This document shows, piece by piece, positions 53,343 to 62,769 of a stretch of 64,000 nucleotides of DNA. Numbering within the stretch: position 1 is the stretch's first letter; each line of letters opens with the position of its first letter. The notes beneath the pieces were generated by a model. It saw only the letters and a list, made by a program, of their open reading frames with translations. It was not told where the DNA came from and ran no database searches. Source of the stretch: Desulfurivibrio alkaliphilus AHT 2 (GTDB lineage: Bacteria > Desulfobacterota > Desulfobulbia > Desulfobulbales > Desulfurivibrionaceae). The position numbers and the translations under genes were made by a program. The stretch lies in assembly GCF_000092205.1 (NCBI RefSeq), contig NC_014216.1:992001-1056000 (forward strand). Reading direction: 5' to 3'.

Positions 53343-54943
53343 CGCCAGTGCCGGATCAGTTCTACCAGGGTCCGCACCCCGAATCCTGATGGCCCTTTGG
53401 GAACGTAAGATTTCTCGGTGTAATTCCAGGCCGTGCCGGCGATATCCAGGTGCACCCAGGGCGTTTGACCGACAAACTCCTCCAAAAACACCGCCCCTAA
53501 AATGGTGCCGGCGTCACGCTTGTCGACATTTTTCAGGTCCGCCACCTTTGATTTAAGCTGCTTGCGGTACTCCTGGCCCAAGGGCAGGCGCCAGAGCGGC
53601 TCTCCAGCCCGCTCTCCGGCTTCCAGCAGCCGGCAGCACAACTCATCATCGTTGCCCAGCAACCCGGCCCGATGATGCCCCAGGGCCACAATCACCGCCC
53701 CGGTAAGGGTGGCCAGGTCGATCACCGCCGCGGGCTTGAACTTCTCTACCCCGTAAGCCAGCGCATCGGCCAGCAACAGGCGCCCTTCGGCATCGGTGTT
53801 GATCACCTCCACGGTTTTTCCGCCGTACTGGCGGATAATATCCCCCGGCTTTACCGCGGCCGGGCCGGGCAGGTTTTCTGCGGCCGGAATCATGGCCACG
53901 ATATTGATCCCTTTCGGCTGTTCCCGCGCCACCACAGCCATGGCGGCCAGCACCGCCGCCCCGCCGCACATGTCGTATTTCATCTCTTCCATGCCGCTGC
54001 CGGGCTTTAAAGAAATTCCCCCGGAGTCAAAGGTCAGCCCTTTGCCCACCAGCAGCAGCGTGGGAATCGTCTTCCCGGCCTGCTCTCCGCCGCTTTGCCG
54101 GGCGGCGGACGTTGGCTGGCCATGATACTCCAAGACCACCAAACTGGGCGGCTGCTCGGAGCCCTGAGAGACCGCCAGAATCCCCCCCATGCCAAGTTTT
54201 TCCATGGCCTGGCGATCTAAAACCGTTGCTTTCAGACCCTGTTTTCTGGCCATTTGGCGGGCCTGCCGGGCAAAGTCGGTTGGCGTCCAGCCGTTGCCCG
54301 GTTCATTGGCCATGTCCCTGGCCAGACAAACCGCCGCGGCCAGTTCCGCCGCCTGCTTGACAGTCTTAGCTATTCCTCGGGGGCCTTTAAATATGAGGCG
54401 CCGCAGATTCGGCTCACTATCTTCGGTACCAGCTGCCGAGGCCTTGTCGGCCCCGTTTGAGGAGGGTGCTGTTGCGGCCGAGCGGTATTTGCCAAATCGA
54501 TAAGCGGCCAGCAGCATTCCTTCACACAAAGGGGCGGCAATCTCCGTGGCCGTCTCTTCCATCTCTTCGGGCAGCAGGACCGTGGTTGCAACGGTCCGGG
54601 TTTTGAGCAAAGCGGCCATGGCAGTTCCCCCCGCCTGCCGCCAACTTTCAGCACCGGGCCGCAACTCCCCCAGCCCAACCAAGACCACCCTTTGCAATTT
54701 GCCGTCTGCCGCTAAGCCGGCAGGATAACAGACCAGCACCTGATCTTTCTTACCGCTAAAATCGCCGCTTAGATAAGCGCCGGCAACACATTCGGGCACC
54801 CCCTGACAATCCTGGGTTGCAGGCGGACCCTGGCCGTCACCGCCCCTGACGAAACAGAGCAGGGTGTCGCCTTCAATGGTCGCCGCAGCACTGGTTTTTA
54901 CGGTTATTTGCCGTTCATTATGATCTTTTCCTTGCTTGCTCAT
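53339..54943 (-). CDS. pepA: Leucyl aminopeptidase (M17)
   Basis: A 534-residue dizinc aminopeptidase. Metal and catalytic residues lie in LLLVGKGLTFDSGGISLKP, KYDMCGGAA and the signature NTDAEGRLLLADALAY. The N-terminal domain is more variable and has an Ala/Ser/Gly insertion (SAATAPSSNGADKASAAGT). ATG 54943 has AAGGAT 4 nt upstream; reading back to 54982 is not supported. Stop codon comes from the repeat at 53236. Confidence 0.96.
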   Translation of the reverse strand: MSKQGKDHNERQITVKTSAAATIEGDTLLCFVRGGDGQGPPATQDCQGVPECVAGAYLSGDFSGKKDQVLVCYPAGLAADGKLQRVVLVGLGELRPGAESWRQAGGTAMAALLKTRTVATTVLLPEEMEETATEIAAPLCEGMLLAAYRFGKYRSAATAPSSNGADKASAAGTEDSEPNLRRLIFKGPRGIAKTVKQAAELAAAVCLARDMANEPGNGWTPTDFARQARQMARKQGLKATVLDRQAMEKLGMGGILAVSQGSEQPPSLVVLEYHGQPTSAARQSGGEQAGKTIPTLLLVGKGLTFDSGGISLKPGSGMEEMKYDMCGGAAVLAAMAVVAREQPKGINIVAMIPAAENLPGPAAVKPGDIIRQYGGKTVEVINTDAEGRLLLADALAYGVEKFKPAAVIDLATLTGAVIVALGHHRAGLLGNDDELCCRLLEAGERAGEPLWRLPLGQEYRKQLKSKVADLKNVDKRDAGTILGAVFLEEFVGQTPWVHLDIAGTAWNYTEKSYVPKGPSGFGVRTLVELIRHWR

Positions 54944-54980
54944 TACTATCCTTAGCTGATTAAAGTTAACGTAATGGTTC

Positions 54981-55031
54981 ACGTTTACGGACCGTTATAT
55001 CAGCAGGTTAATACCCCTGATAAACGTTTAC
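54981..55031 (-). repeat. Secondary repeat module, copy 3
   Basis: On the minus strand: GTAAACGTTTATCAGGGGTA, then TTAACCTGCTGATATAACGG and TCCGTAAACGT. It matches 56251-56300 closely. Next to it, 54965-54988 is a short GTAAACGT/ACGTTAAC inverted repeat that looks like a collapsed palindrome. Divergent region of pepA and the CBS gene. Confidence 0.7.
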
Positions 55032-55151
55032 GATTATCCTGGAATCTTGCCGGTAAGCCCGGTAATATCGGGCCAACTGTTTTCCGGAGTCATTAGCAGT
55101 CCGTTGGCGACGGGCTGTTAAAACTCGTATTGCCTTTTTAACTGGAGGTTC

Positions 55152-56207
55152 ATGGTGCTAACCCAGCTAATACTTGCCGTTGGTTTTGCCGTGGTGGTAT
55201 CGGCCCTGTGCAGTATTTTTGAAGCGGTCCTTTACTCGGTACCTTTAAGCCGGGTGGAACTGCTGGCCCAGAAACGACCCTATGTGGGCAACATTTTAAA
55301 AAAACTCAAGCAGGATGTCCACCGGCCCATCACCGCCATTTTAACCTTGAATACCATCGCCAACACCGCGGGCGCCGCCGTGGCGGGAGCCGCCGCCGCC
55401 GTGGTCTTTGGCGAACAGCACCTGACCATTTTCTTTGCCGCTTTCACCGTCAGCATCCTGCTGTTTTCTGAAATTATCCCCAAAACCCTGGGGGTCAGCT
55501 ACAGCAAGCTGCTTGCCCCCTGGGTGGCCCTGCCCCTGCACTGGCTGGTGAAGCTGCTGGCCCCGGCAGTGTGGGTGATCCATTTGATTACCCGCCGGCT
55601 GGGCAGCGGTCAGAGCCAGGAGGTGCTGGTTTCTGCCAAGGAGGTAGCGGCATTTGCCGCCATCAGTCAGCAGACCGGCGCCATCGACGCCCAGGAGGCC
55701 AGTGTGATCACCAATATCCTTGAACTGCGCCACCAAAGAGTGCGGGACGCCATGACCCCGCGCACTGTCACCTTCATCCTGGATGCCGAACTCACCGTCG
55801 GCGAGGCCCGGGAGTTTGAGAAAAAATGGAACTTTCACAGCCGGGTGCCGGTATACAGCGGCGAGATCGACAATATCGTGGGCATGGTCCTGCGCAAGGA
55901 TGTCCTGCTGGCCGCCGCCGCCGATAAACATCAGGTGAAGCTGAAAGAGCTGATGCAACCGGTCCATTTCGTACCGGAATCGGCCCGGCTGACCAGGGTA
56001 CTGCTGGACTTTTTCGAGTTGCGCCGCCATCTCTTCGTGGTGGTTGACGAGTACGGCGGTTTTACCGGGGTCATCAGCCTGGAAGACGTTATTGAAGAGA
56101 TCGTCGGCCGGGAGATCATCGATGAGTCCGACCAGATCAAGGACATGCGGGAGTTGGCCAAACACAAACGGGAAACCTTTCTCCGGCAGCTCAACCGCCT
56201 GAAGTAA
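55152..56207 (+). CDS. CNNM/CBS-domain membrane protein (HlyC/CorC family)
   Basis: A 351-residue protein: CNNM-type transmembrane domain (residues about 1-150, FEAVLYSVPLSRVELLA, FSEIIPKTLGVSYSKLLAP) and a CBS pair (about 200-320; MTPRTVTFIL, FVVVDEYGGFTGVISLEDVIEEIVG). Shorter than HlyC/CorC proteins with a C-terminal transporter-associated domain, which is absent. Family members handle magnesium or cobalt. ATG 55152 follows GGAGGTTC. Confidence 0.93.
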   Translation: MVLTQLILAVGFAVVVSALCSIFEAVLYSVPLSRVELLAQKRPYVGNILKKLKQDVHRPITAILTLNTIANTAGAAVAGAAAAVVFGEQHLTIFFAAFTVSILLFSEIIPKTLGVSYSKLLAPWVALPLHWLVKLLAPAVWVIHLITRRLGSGQSQEVLVSAKEVAAFAAISQQTGAIDAQEASVITNILELRHQRVRDAMTPRTVTFILDAELTVGEAREFEKKWNFHSRVPVYSGEIDNIVGMVLRKDVLLAAAADKHQVKLKELMQPVHFVPESARLTRVLLDFFELRRHLFVVVDEYGGFTGVISLEDVIEEIVGREIIDESDQIKDMRELAKHKRETFLRQLNRLK

Positions 56208-56210
56208 GAT

Positions 56211-56247
56211 GTAACCGATCACGAAAAACCCCTGCGTGACCGCTTAC
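56211..56247. repeat. Short palindrome related to the long repeat, collapsed copy
   Basis: GTAACCGATCACG and GCGTGACCGCTTAC (two mismatches) around AAAAACCCCT. It is 3 bp beyond the CBS gene stop and matches the arms of 14030-14063. Confidence 0.65.
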
Positions 56248-56250
56248 TAA

Positions 56251-56293
56251 GTAACCGTTCACCAGGGGTACTAACCTACCGGTATAACGGGCC
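56251..56293 (+). repeat. Secondary repeat module, copy 4
   Basis: GTAACCGTTCACCAGGGGTA then CTAACCTACCGGTATAACGG, directly before the long palindrome at 56294. Same order as 53192-53342. Confidence 0.75.
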
Positions 56294-56401
56294 GTAAGCG
56301 AACAGCCGTGCCGCAGGTTCGGGCAAGCAGCCAGGCGCAGCGTACCCCCTGTACGTAAGCCTGGCTGTTCGCCCGAAGATGCGGTGCGGCTGAACGCTTA
56401 C
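56294..56401. repeat. Long palindromic repeat, copy 8
   Basis: GTAAGCGAACAGCCGTGCCG and CGGTGCGGCTGAACGCTTAC with core shared with 53236-53342 (GGCAAGCAGCCAGGCGCAGC, ACGTAAGCCTGGCTG). Outer arms differ from that copy yet are complementary apart from one mismatch. Between the convergent CBS and polyferredoxin genes. Confidence 0.9.
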
Positions 56402-56405
56402 CTTA

Positions 56406-57764
56406 CTAAAAGATCACCACCAGATAGGCCACCAGTAAGGCGATAATCAGCAGGTTGATGCCGATGAAGTTGCGAAAAGCGACCAACCCGGCAAAATCGC
56501 GCAGACAGAATTGCCACAAAATATAGCACCCGGCAATGGTGCCGTTGAGCATGAAAACGGCGGCCAACATCTGGACCGGGAAATCCGGCACGGTAAAATG
56601 CAGCCGCTCCAGCAGCGCCAGCCCGAACTGGCGCCCGGCGGTGGGAATAAAATCACCAACCCCGGCGGTGAAATAGTGCATCCGGTAAACCAGTTCCCCG
56701 GTAAACGACATGGGGATCAGGATCGGCACCATGGGCGAAAACTTGCCGAACATCGGGTCCTCGGTAATCCCGAACAGTCTGGAGCCGTAATGAATAATCC
56801 CCAGCACCACGGCAAATCCCAGCACCAGCAGCAGGCTGAACAGCACCGCATCCGACAGGCCAAAGGCCGCCTGCAGTTGGGTGTAGTTGGGAGTTTCCCG
56901 GAAAAAACGAGCCAGTTGGGAGCCGATCAGAAAGGGAACAATATAAGTGCAGGTGATGTAGCGCCCTTTGTTGCGAATCAACTCCGAATAGGGGTTGCGT
57001 AACAGAAACTGGGGCGAGTCGCGGTCGCAGGCGGGCAGGCAATGCCCGCAGACCAGGCAGTGCAGGTTGTTCTGCACGTTAAAGGCCCCAAGATACACCG
57101 GGCAGCCGCGCTTGCCGGGAGCCCCGCGCTTACAGGCAAAGGTGGTACAGCCCCGGCACTTGTCGTGATCGGGGCGGAATTCAGTGATCGCCAAGGTCGC
57201 CGCCGCACCGCTGATCCGACCCAGGGGGCAGAGATGCCGGCACCAGGCCTGACCGGAAAACAGCACCGACAACAATGATGCGCCAAAAACAATGGCCAGC
57301 AGGAAATAAGCGGTACCAAGCGGAGAGCGATCCAGGCCGCCGACAATTTCCGTCCAGATAATCAGGGCCAGCAGGAAAACCGAGCTGTAGACCCCGTATT
57401 TCTGCAGGAACCTGGGCACCGGCAAATTCAGGGTCCAACCCTTGTTCTGGAGAAAGACCCCCAGGCCGGGAAAGGGGCAGATTCCGCACCACATCCGACC
57501 AACAAAAAACCAGCTCAACACAATGGCCGGCCAGATCACCCCCCAGCTTAAAAATACCGCAATATTATTCTCGGGTTCCCGGGGGCCAAAAAGCCCCAGC
57601 AGCAGGATAAAGATAAAAAGCAGATCACTGGCGATCCGCATATAGGCATAATGATGCCTGGCAGCCAGAAAACGACGGATGCTGGGAAACATCCGAAACA
57701 GATCGAGCCGGTCCCGCTCATCGGCGGAAATCAGACTTTTCAGGGCCCTGGTCCACCAGTTCAC
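56406..57764 (-). CDS. NapH/MauM-like membrane Fe-S protein
   Basis: A 452-residue inner-membrane protein with about nine transmembrane helices, two C-x3-C-P motifs (WCGICPFPG, WCRHLCPLG) and cysteine clusters CRGCTTFACKRG and CLVCGHCLPAC that would bind [4Fe-4S]. It likely shuttles electrons at the membrane. The start is GTG 57764, 3 nt after the protease stop, with AGAGG upstream. Distinct from the shorter polyferredoxin at 21766. Partner unknown. Confidence 0.88.
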   Translation of the reverse strand: MNWWTRALKSLISADERDRLDLFRMFPSIRRFLAARHHYAYMRIASDLLFIFILLLGLFGPREPENNIAVFLSWGVIWPAIVLSWFFVGRMWCGICPFPGLGVFLQNKGWTLNLPVPRFLQKYGVYSSVFLLALIIWTEIVGGLDRSPLGTAYFLLAIVFGASLLSVLFSGQAWCRHLCPLGRISGAAATLAITEFRPDHDKCRGCTTFACKRGAPGKRGCPVYLGAFNVQNNLHCLVCGHCLPACDRDSPQFLLRNPYSELIRNKGRYITCTYIVPFLIGSQLARFFRETPNYTQLQAAFGLSDAVLFSLLLVLGFAVVLGIIHYGSRLFGITEDPMFGKFSPMVPILIPMSFTGELVYRMHYFTAGVGDFIPTAGRQFGLALLERLHFTVPDFPVQMLAAVFMLNGTIAGCYILWQFCLRDFAGLVAFRNFIGINLLIIALLVAYLVVIF

Positions 57765-57766
57765 CG

Positions 57767-58885
57767 TCAGTCAACCTCTTGCAGCACCACTTCCACCAGC
57801 TTCTCTTCGCCGTCGCGGATGATCATCAGTTCCACAACGTCCCCCACCCGGAAATTGTCGAGGACATTGCGCAAATCATCGAAGTTTGCCACTCGGCGCC
57901 CCGCCACCGACACAATGATGTCCCCCAGAATCAAATCTCGGCCAACCTGCCGGCTGCCCCGCAAACCGCTCTTTTCCGCCGCCCCGCCAGGTTGAATATT
58001 GACCACCAGAATACCATCAACGCCCAGGCGCCGGGCCAGTTGTTCGTGGGCCACGGTGATCCCCAGCCCGGGCTGGATCACCCGACCGTAGCGGATGATC
58101 TCCGGCACCACCCGGTTGACCACATCCACCGGGACGGCGAAACCGATCCCGGCACTGCCCCCGGAGGGGCTGAAAATGGCGGTATTAACCCCGATCAGGC
58201 GACCGGCGCTGTCAAGCAGCGGACCGCCGGAGTTGCCGGGGTTGATGGCCGCATCGGTCTGGATCACCCCCTGGATGGTCCGGCCGGTAACCGCCTTGAT
58301 CTCCCGCCCCAGGGCGGAGACAATCCCCGAGGTCATGGTCTGATCAAGGCCGAAGGGGTTACCGATGGCAAAGACCTTCTGCCCCACCAGCAAATTGGCC
58401 GATTCCCCTACCGGCAGCGGCGCCAGTTTTTCCGGCGGGGCATCGATTTTCAGCACAGCGATATCCTTGTCCGGCGCCACGCCCACCACCCGGCCCGGCC
58501 AGGAGGTCTGATCGGCCAGGGTAACCTCGACCCGGCTGGCATCTTCAATGACATGGTAGTTGGTCACCACATGCCCTCGTTCATCCCAGATAAAACCGGA
58601 ACCGGTTCCCCGGGGCAACTCATAAATATTGAGGGTAAAGAGGCTGCGACGCAACTCTATGGTGGTGATGAATAGAACCGCAGGCGAAGCTGACTGAAAA
58701 ATTTCAATGGCCGTCTTTTCCGCCACCGCCAGATCACCCCGGGCGGTGACGGCCCGGGGTTCCACCGGCGGCAGGTGCGCCTCTCGTTCCTGAAAAAACC
58801 ACCACCAGCCAGCGGCAATAACCACCAGCAGCAAAAGGATGGGCACCCGGCGGGCGGGTTTTTTACTTTGCGGGGCAGCGCTCAT
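57767..58885 (-). CDS. DegP/DegS-type periplasmic serine protease
   Basis: A 372-residue trypsin-like protease anchored by one N-terminal helix (ILLLLVVIAAGWWWFF). Triad H111 (TNYHVIED), D141 (DKDIAVLK), S219 (NPGNSGGPL); one PDZ domain after about residue 275 (LGITVAHEQLARRLGVDG). A single PDZ and membrane anchor resemble DegS. It ends just before the polyferredoxin gene. Confidence 0.94.
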   Translation of the reverse strand: MSAAPQSKKPARRVPILLLLVVIAAGWWWFFQEREAHLPPVEPRAVTARGDLAVAEKTAIEIFQSASPAVLFITTIELRRSLFTLNIYELPRGTGSGFIWDERGHVVTNYHVIEDASRVEVTLADQTSWPGRVVGVAPDKDIAVLKIDAPPEKLAPLPVGESANLLVGQKVFAIGNPFGLDQTMTSGIVSALGREIKAVTGRTIQGVIQTDAAINPGNSGGPLLDSAGRLIGVNTAIFSPSGGSAGIGFAVPVDVVNRVVPEIIRYGRVIQPGLGITVAHEQLARRLGVDGILVVNIQPGGAAEKSGLRGSRQVGRDLILGDIIVSVAGRRVANFDDLRNVLDNFRVGDVVELMIIRDGEEKLVEVVLQEVD

Positions 58886-58888
58886 GAC

Positions 58889-60274
58889 CTAGAGACCAAG
58901 CAGAACTTTGGCAATGACAAAATAACCGGTAACCCCGACGATATCCATGGTGGTGGTGATAAACGGCCCGGTGGCCACCGCCGCATCGACATTGAGGCGC
59001 CGCAGAATCAGAGGAATCGCCGCCCCGATACTGGCCGCCAAAGTCATCACCATAAAGATGGAAAGCCCGATCACCAGCCCCAGCAGTGCCGGTTCGGCAT
59101 AGCCCAGCCAGGCCAGGATCCCCAGGAACAGTCCATACACCGTACCCAGGATCATCCCCACCCGCATCTCCTTGAAGATCACCCTGAACAGGGCTTCCAT
59201 ATTAACCCGGCCGGTGGCGATGCCGCGCACCACAATGGTACTGGACTGGGTGCCGATGTTGCCGCCCATCCCGGCCACCACCGGCATGAAAGCGGCCAAA
59301 GCCAGCACCTGCGCCAGCTCTTCTTCAAAGAGGGTGATAATCACCGCCGCGGCCACCCCGCCCAGCAGAGTGGCAAAGAGCCAGGGGGCCCGGGTTTTGG
59401 CGTTGGCCACCACCGGCTTGAGCAGAATCTCCTGGTCCTTGCCGGCACCGGCCATCTGCAGGAAATCTTCGGTGGCCTCATCGCGGATAACATCGATGAT
59501 ATCATCAACGGTGACGATCCCCAGCAGCTTGTAAGATGAGTCCACCACCGGCAGGGCCAGAAAGTTATACTGGGAAACCAGATGGGCCACCTCATGCTGC
59601 GGGGTGGTGGTGGAAACGGCGATCACGTTGGGATTCATCACGTTTTTCAACTGCCGGTAGGGAGGATGCAGCAGCAGTTCGCGCAGGGAAAGCACCCCGG
59701 CCAATTGCTGCTCATGGCCGTGGGTGATGTAAAGATAAAAAGAGGTCTCCGATTCCTCGCTGCGCTCTTGGACGTTTTTAATCGCCTCATCCACCGTCAT
59801 CTCTTCATCAAAGGCCATGAAGTCCGGCGACATCAGGCCGCCGGCGGTCTCCGAGTCGTACTTGAGCAGCGCATCCACCTCTTCCCGGTCAGCCTTGCCC
59901 ATGACCTGGCGGATGTCGTTGGCGATTTCCTCGGGCAGGGCTTCAAGCAGATCGGCGGCGTCATCTTTGTCCATCTCTTTGACGATGGCCGCCATGTACT
60001 GGGGGGTGAGTTCGCTGACCAGCTCCAGCATGATGGATTCATCAAGCTCGCTGATGAAATCCCCCACCATATCGGTCTGGGCGATGATATTGAAGATACT
60101 GCGTCGTTCGGCGGGAGTTAGGTGACGGAAGGTCCAGGCGATATCGGCGGGGTGGGTCTTTTTGAGCATCTTCAGGAGATGATCCACGGCATGGCGACGG
60201 TTCAACCGCCGGATGGTCTCCAGGATCACCCGCCCTTCGTTGCCAATCAGTTCTCGCTTGTGCCCTTTCCGCAT
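58889..60274 (-). CDS. mgtE: Magnesium transporter MgtE
   Basis: A 461-residue MgtE: cytoplasmic N-domain (DDAADLLEALPEEIAND), CBS pair (LVSQYNFLALPVVDSSYKLL, VTVDDIIDVIRDEATEDF), then a five-helix membrane domain with the signature GMGGNIGTQSSTIVVRG. ATG 60274 follows GGGAAACGG. Directly upstream of the DegS-like gene (3 bp gap). Confidence 0.97.
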   Translation of the reverse strand: MRKGHKRELIGNEGRVILETIRRLNRRHAVDHLLKMLKKTHPADIAWTFRHLTPAERRSIFNIIAQTDMVGDFISELDESIMLELVSELTPQYMAAIVKEMDKDDAADLLEALPEEIANDIRQVMGKADREEVDALLKYDSETAGGLMSPDFMAFDEEMTVDEAIKNVQERSEESETSFYLYITHGHEQQLAGVLSLRELLLHPPYRQLKNVMNPNVIAVSTTTPQHEVAHLVSQYNFLALPVVDSSYKLLGIVTVDDIIDVIRDEATEDFLQMAGAGKDQEILLKPVVANAKTRAPWLFATLLGGVAAAVIITLFEEELAQVLALAAFMPVVAGMGGNIGTQSSTIVVRGIATGRVNMEALFRVIFKEMRVGMILGTVYGLFLGILAWLGYAEPALLGLVIGLSIFMVMTLAASIGAAIPLILRRLNVDAAVATGPFITTTMDIVGVTGYFVIAKVLLGL

Positions 60275-60372
60275 GAACCGTTTCCCGTAGTTTCTCGATC
60301 CCGCCAGCTATAATTGCCGCTACTGCAGCCGGATTTATTCTTATATCGTGTCCCCTGTGGGGCGTCAATCCT

Positions 60373-60427
60373 GTAATCGTTCAGCAACACGGCACTGTAC
60401 GGCGATCATACCTGCGGTAAACAATTA
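60373..60427. repeat. Degenerate relic of the palindromic repeat
   Basis: GTAATCGTTCAGCA and a distal AACAATTAC (one mismatch to the first arm) with CGGCAC and TGCGGTAA fragments between. Weak but in the same kind of position, between mgtE and the 98-residue gene. Confidence 0.4.
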
Positions 60428-60459
60428 CTCAATACTTCTCCTGGCCGCAAAAGGCAAAA

Positions 60460-60756
60460 TCAGGCTGCGGGGGATTCCTGCAACCAGCGGCCAAGGATCT
60501 CGACAATCCGGCCGGCCTGATCCCGGCTGGAGATGTTGAACTTGGACTGCTGGCGGTATTGACCGTTCATCTTGCGGTAGCGGCGAATGGTGTACTGCTC
60601 GGGGCCATAGGCCTCTTTTTTCCGGTCCCACTGCTGGTAGCGAAAGATGATGGTGGTCCAGGCGCCCTTGCTGAGCACCTCCTTGTCCAGTTCCTTGACC
60701 AGCAGGACCCCATCCTCTTCGTAATTAATCGTGATATCGGATATTTCAGCAGACAT
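60460..60756 (-). CDS. Conserved-looking small protein of unknown function
   Basis: A 98-residue protein, beta-rich with a C-terminal helix (FNISSRDQAGRIVEILGRWLQ). No cysteine motif, signal or membrane helix. The arrangement of basic strands (FRYQQWDRKKEAYGPEQ, IRRYRKMNGQYRQQSK) resembles PC4-type single-strand-binding folds, but this is only an impression. ATG 60756 has AAGGAA upstream. Lies downstream of the initiator tRNA. Confidence 0.72.
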   Translation of the reverse strand: MSAEISDITINYEEDGVLLVKELDKEVLSKGAWTTIIFRYQQWDRKKEAYGPEQYTIRRYRKMNGQYRQQSKFNISSRDQAGRIVEILGRWLQESPAA

Positions 60757-60781
60757 AAAAAATTCCTTGGGAGTCACCAAC

Positions 60782-60820
60782 AAAAAAAGGGTTCAGCAAC
60801 GCAATCTGCCAAACCCTTAA
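60782..60820 (-). terminator. Terminator after the initiator tRNA
   Basis: On the minus strand AAGGGTT (60812-60818 region) pairs with AACCCTT (60789-60795) and is followed by seven Ts. It lies 14 nt past the tRNA 3' end. Confidence 0.72.
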
Positions 60821-60833
60821 GGATCATAAAAAG

Positions 60834-60910
<77 letters not shown>

Positions 60911-60947
60911 TCGCATCTGTGCTATACTACCCCTTTTTGAAAAAAAG

Positions 60948-61385
60948 TCAAGGCGTGGCGGCGAGTTTTTGCAACCCGGCGAGAATTTCTGGCGGCAAGC
61001 GGGTCAGTTTGCCGCTCCGGTCCACGGCGGCGTGGGTGGTATAAGCCAAGGCCAGCAGGCGACCCTGTTCATTGCTGAGCCGGTAGTTGAAGCGGCAGGA
61101 GACGGCCTTTACTTCCACCAGGGAGGTTTCCACGGTGAGCAGATCGTCGTAACGGGCCGAGGCCTTGTAGCGAACCCGGCAATCCACCACCGGCAGAATG
61201 ACCCCCTGCTCTTCCAGGCTGCGGTAGCTGACCACCTGCGCCCGCATCAACTCAGTCCGACCGGCCTCACAAAAACGCAGATAGTTGGCATAGTAGACTA
61301 CACCGCCGGCGTCGGTATCACCGTAAAGCACCCGCAGGGCATGGCGATGCACCGGCTCCTGCAGGGCAAACTCGTCTTTCTGCAT
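60948..61385 (-). CDS. YbgC-type acyl-CoA thioesterase (4HBT family)
   Basis: A 145-residue hot-dog-fold thioesterase; active site in RVLYGDTDAGGVVYYANYL. Family members hydrolyse 4-hydroxybenzoyl- or short acyl-CoA and some act with Tol-Pal. No Tol genes are next to it. Upstream of the tRNA on the same strand. Confidence 0.92.
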   Translation of the reverse strand: MQKDEFALQEPVHRHALRVLYGDTDAGGVVYYANYLRFCEAGRTELMRAQVVSYRSLEEQGVILPVVDCRVRYKASARYDDLLTVETSLVEVKAVSCRFNYRLSNEQGRLLALAYTTHAAVDRSGKLTRLPPEILAGLQKLAATP

Positions 61386-61501
61386 GGCAAAGTCTCTCTT
61401 TCAACCTTACGGTATTACTTAGCACCGGTGACCTGCCGGTGGTCCTGGCGACAGGCAGGCAGGTCGCCGGCTAAAGATCGGGGGCAACTGCAGCGGCAGA
61501 T

Positions 61502-62743
61502 TTAGTCGTTGCCAAGCAGCAGGGAGAGAAATTCTCGGCCGTCGACCAGCAGTTCGGCGTCGGCGGCACTGCGTTCGCTGTAGTTGCCCCTGACCGGTTC
61601 CATCCAGCAGGACCCGTCGGCGCAGGCCGGGTCCCTGGCGTCCCGCTGCGAATCAAAGAGCAGGAAAGGCACCGGCAGATCGGCGTGGGTGCGGGTCGCC
61701 AAGGGAGTGAAATGATCCATGGTGACCACCAGCCGGAAAGCCTCACCGCTTCTTTGCAGCCCTTCCAACATGGGCCCCACCACCTTATGGTCAAAGTCGC
61801 TGATAGCCTGAAGCTTATCATCAAGCCTGCCCTGGTGAGAAACTTCGTCAGGGGCCTCGACATGCACAAAAACCAGGTCGTGGCGCTTCAAGGCCTCCAG
61901 GGCCGCCGCCACCTTGCCGGCATAGTTGGTGTCGAGATAGCCGGTAACCCCGGGTACATTGATAATCTCCATGCCGGCATAAACCCCGATGCCTTTCAAA
62001 AGATCGACGGCGGAAATCAAAGCGCCGCTAACCCCGAACTGCTCAGCTAAGGTGGCCATGGCCGGCGGCCGCCCCTCGCCCCAAAGCCAGATAGCATTGG
62101 CCGGGTTTTCACCGTTTTCACGGCGCCGCTGGTTGGCCGGGGCGGCAGCCAGCAGCTGGGCCGCCCGGCTGACCACTTCCCCCAGGCCCGGCACAGCCAG
62201 GTAACGGCGCCAGTACTCCCCCACTTCCCGGTCGCTGTGATCGTGGGGCGGTACGGTTTGCAAACCGGCGCACCCACGGCGCCAGACCAGCAGGTGGCGG
62301 TAACTGACCCCAGGGTAAAAACGGCAATAGTCGTCACCCAGTTCACGGTCCAGAAGGCCGATCAACTCCGCCGCCGTGGCGGTATCGATATGCCCGCCAC
62401 TGTAGTCCACCATGCGCACCTGTCGATCATCCTGGCGCTCCAGAGTGACCAGGTTGCAGCGAAAGGCGATGGCATCCGGCGGCAGTTCCACCCCCATGCT
62501 GGCCGCCTCCAGCGGCGCCCGGCCGCTGTAACATTCCGCCGGCCGGTAGCCCAACAGCGAAAGGTTGGCCACATCGCTGCCCGGGGCAAACCCCGGCGGC
62601 ACCGTCTGCAGGCGGAAAAGCCGGCCGCGCCCGGCCAGGAAGTCCATTACCGGGGTATCGGCAGCCTCGAGAGGGGTGCGGCCATCCAGGGACTCCAGGG
62701 GAAAATCCCCCATCCCGTCTCCTACCAGGATAATATATTTCAT
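61502..62743 (-). CDS. ApgM-like phosphoglycerate mutase homologue (possible homoserine kinase analogue)
   Basis: A 413-residue alkaline-phosphatase superfamily enzyme of the archaeal cofactor-independent mutase type: metal and nucleophile motifs IILVGDGMGD and GSDVANLSLLGY, later VHVEAPDEVSHQG and VVTMDHFTP. It is 26 bp downstream of homoserine dehydrogenase, a pairing that has led to the prediction that this subfamily phosphorylates homoserine. No ThrB/ThrC is visible here. Glycolytic mutase remains the default. Confidence 0.88.
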   Translation of the reverse strand: MKYIILVGDGMGDFPLESLDGRTPLEAADTPVMDFLAGRGRLFRLQTVPPGFAPGSDVANLSLLGYRPAECYSGRAPLEAASMGVELPPDAIAFRCNLVTLERQDDRQVRMVDYSGGHIDTATAAELIGLLDRELGDDYCRFYPGVSYRHLLVWRRGCAGLQTVPPHDHSDREVGEYWRRYLAVPGLGEVVSRAAQLLAAAPANQRRRENGENPANAIWLWGEGRPPAMATLAEQFGVSGALISAVDLLKGIGVYAGMEIINVPGVTGYLDTNYAGKVAAALEALKRHDLVFVHVEAPDEVSHQGRLDDKLQAISDFDHKVVGPMLEGLQRSGEAFRLVVTMDHFTPLATRTHADLPVPFLLFDSQRDARDPACADGSCWMEPVRGNYSERSAADAELLVDGREFLSLLLGND

Positions 62744-62769
62744 TGGGCCAACCGTTTTACGCTTATATT

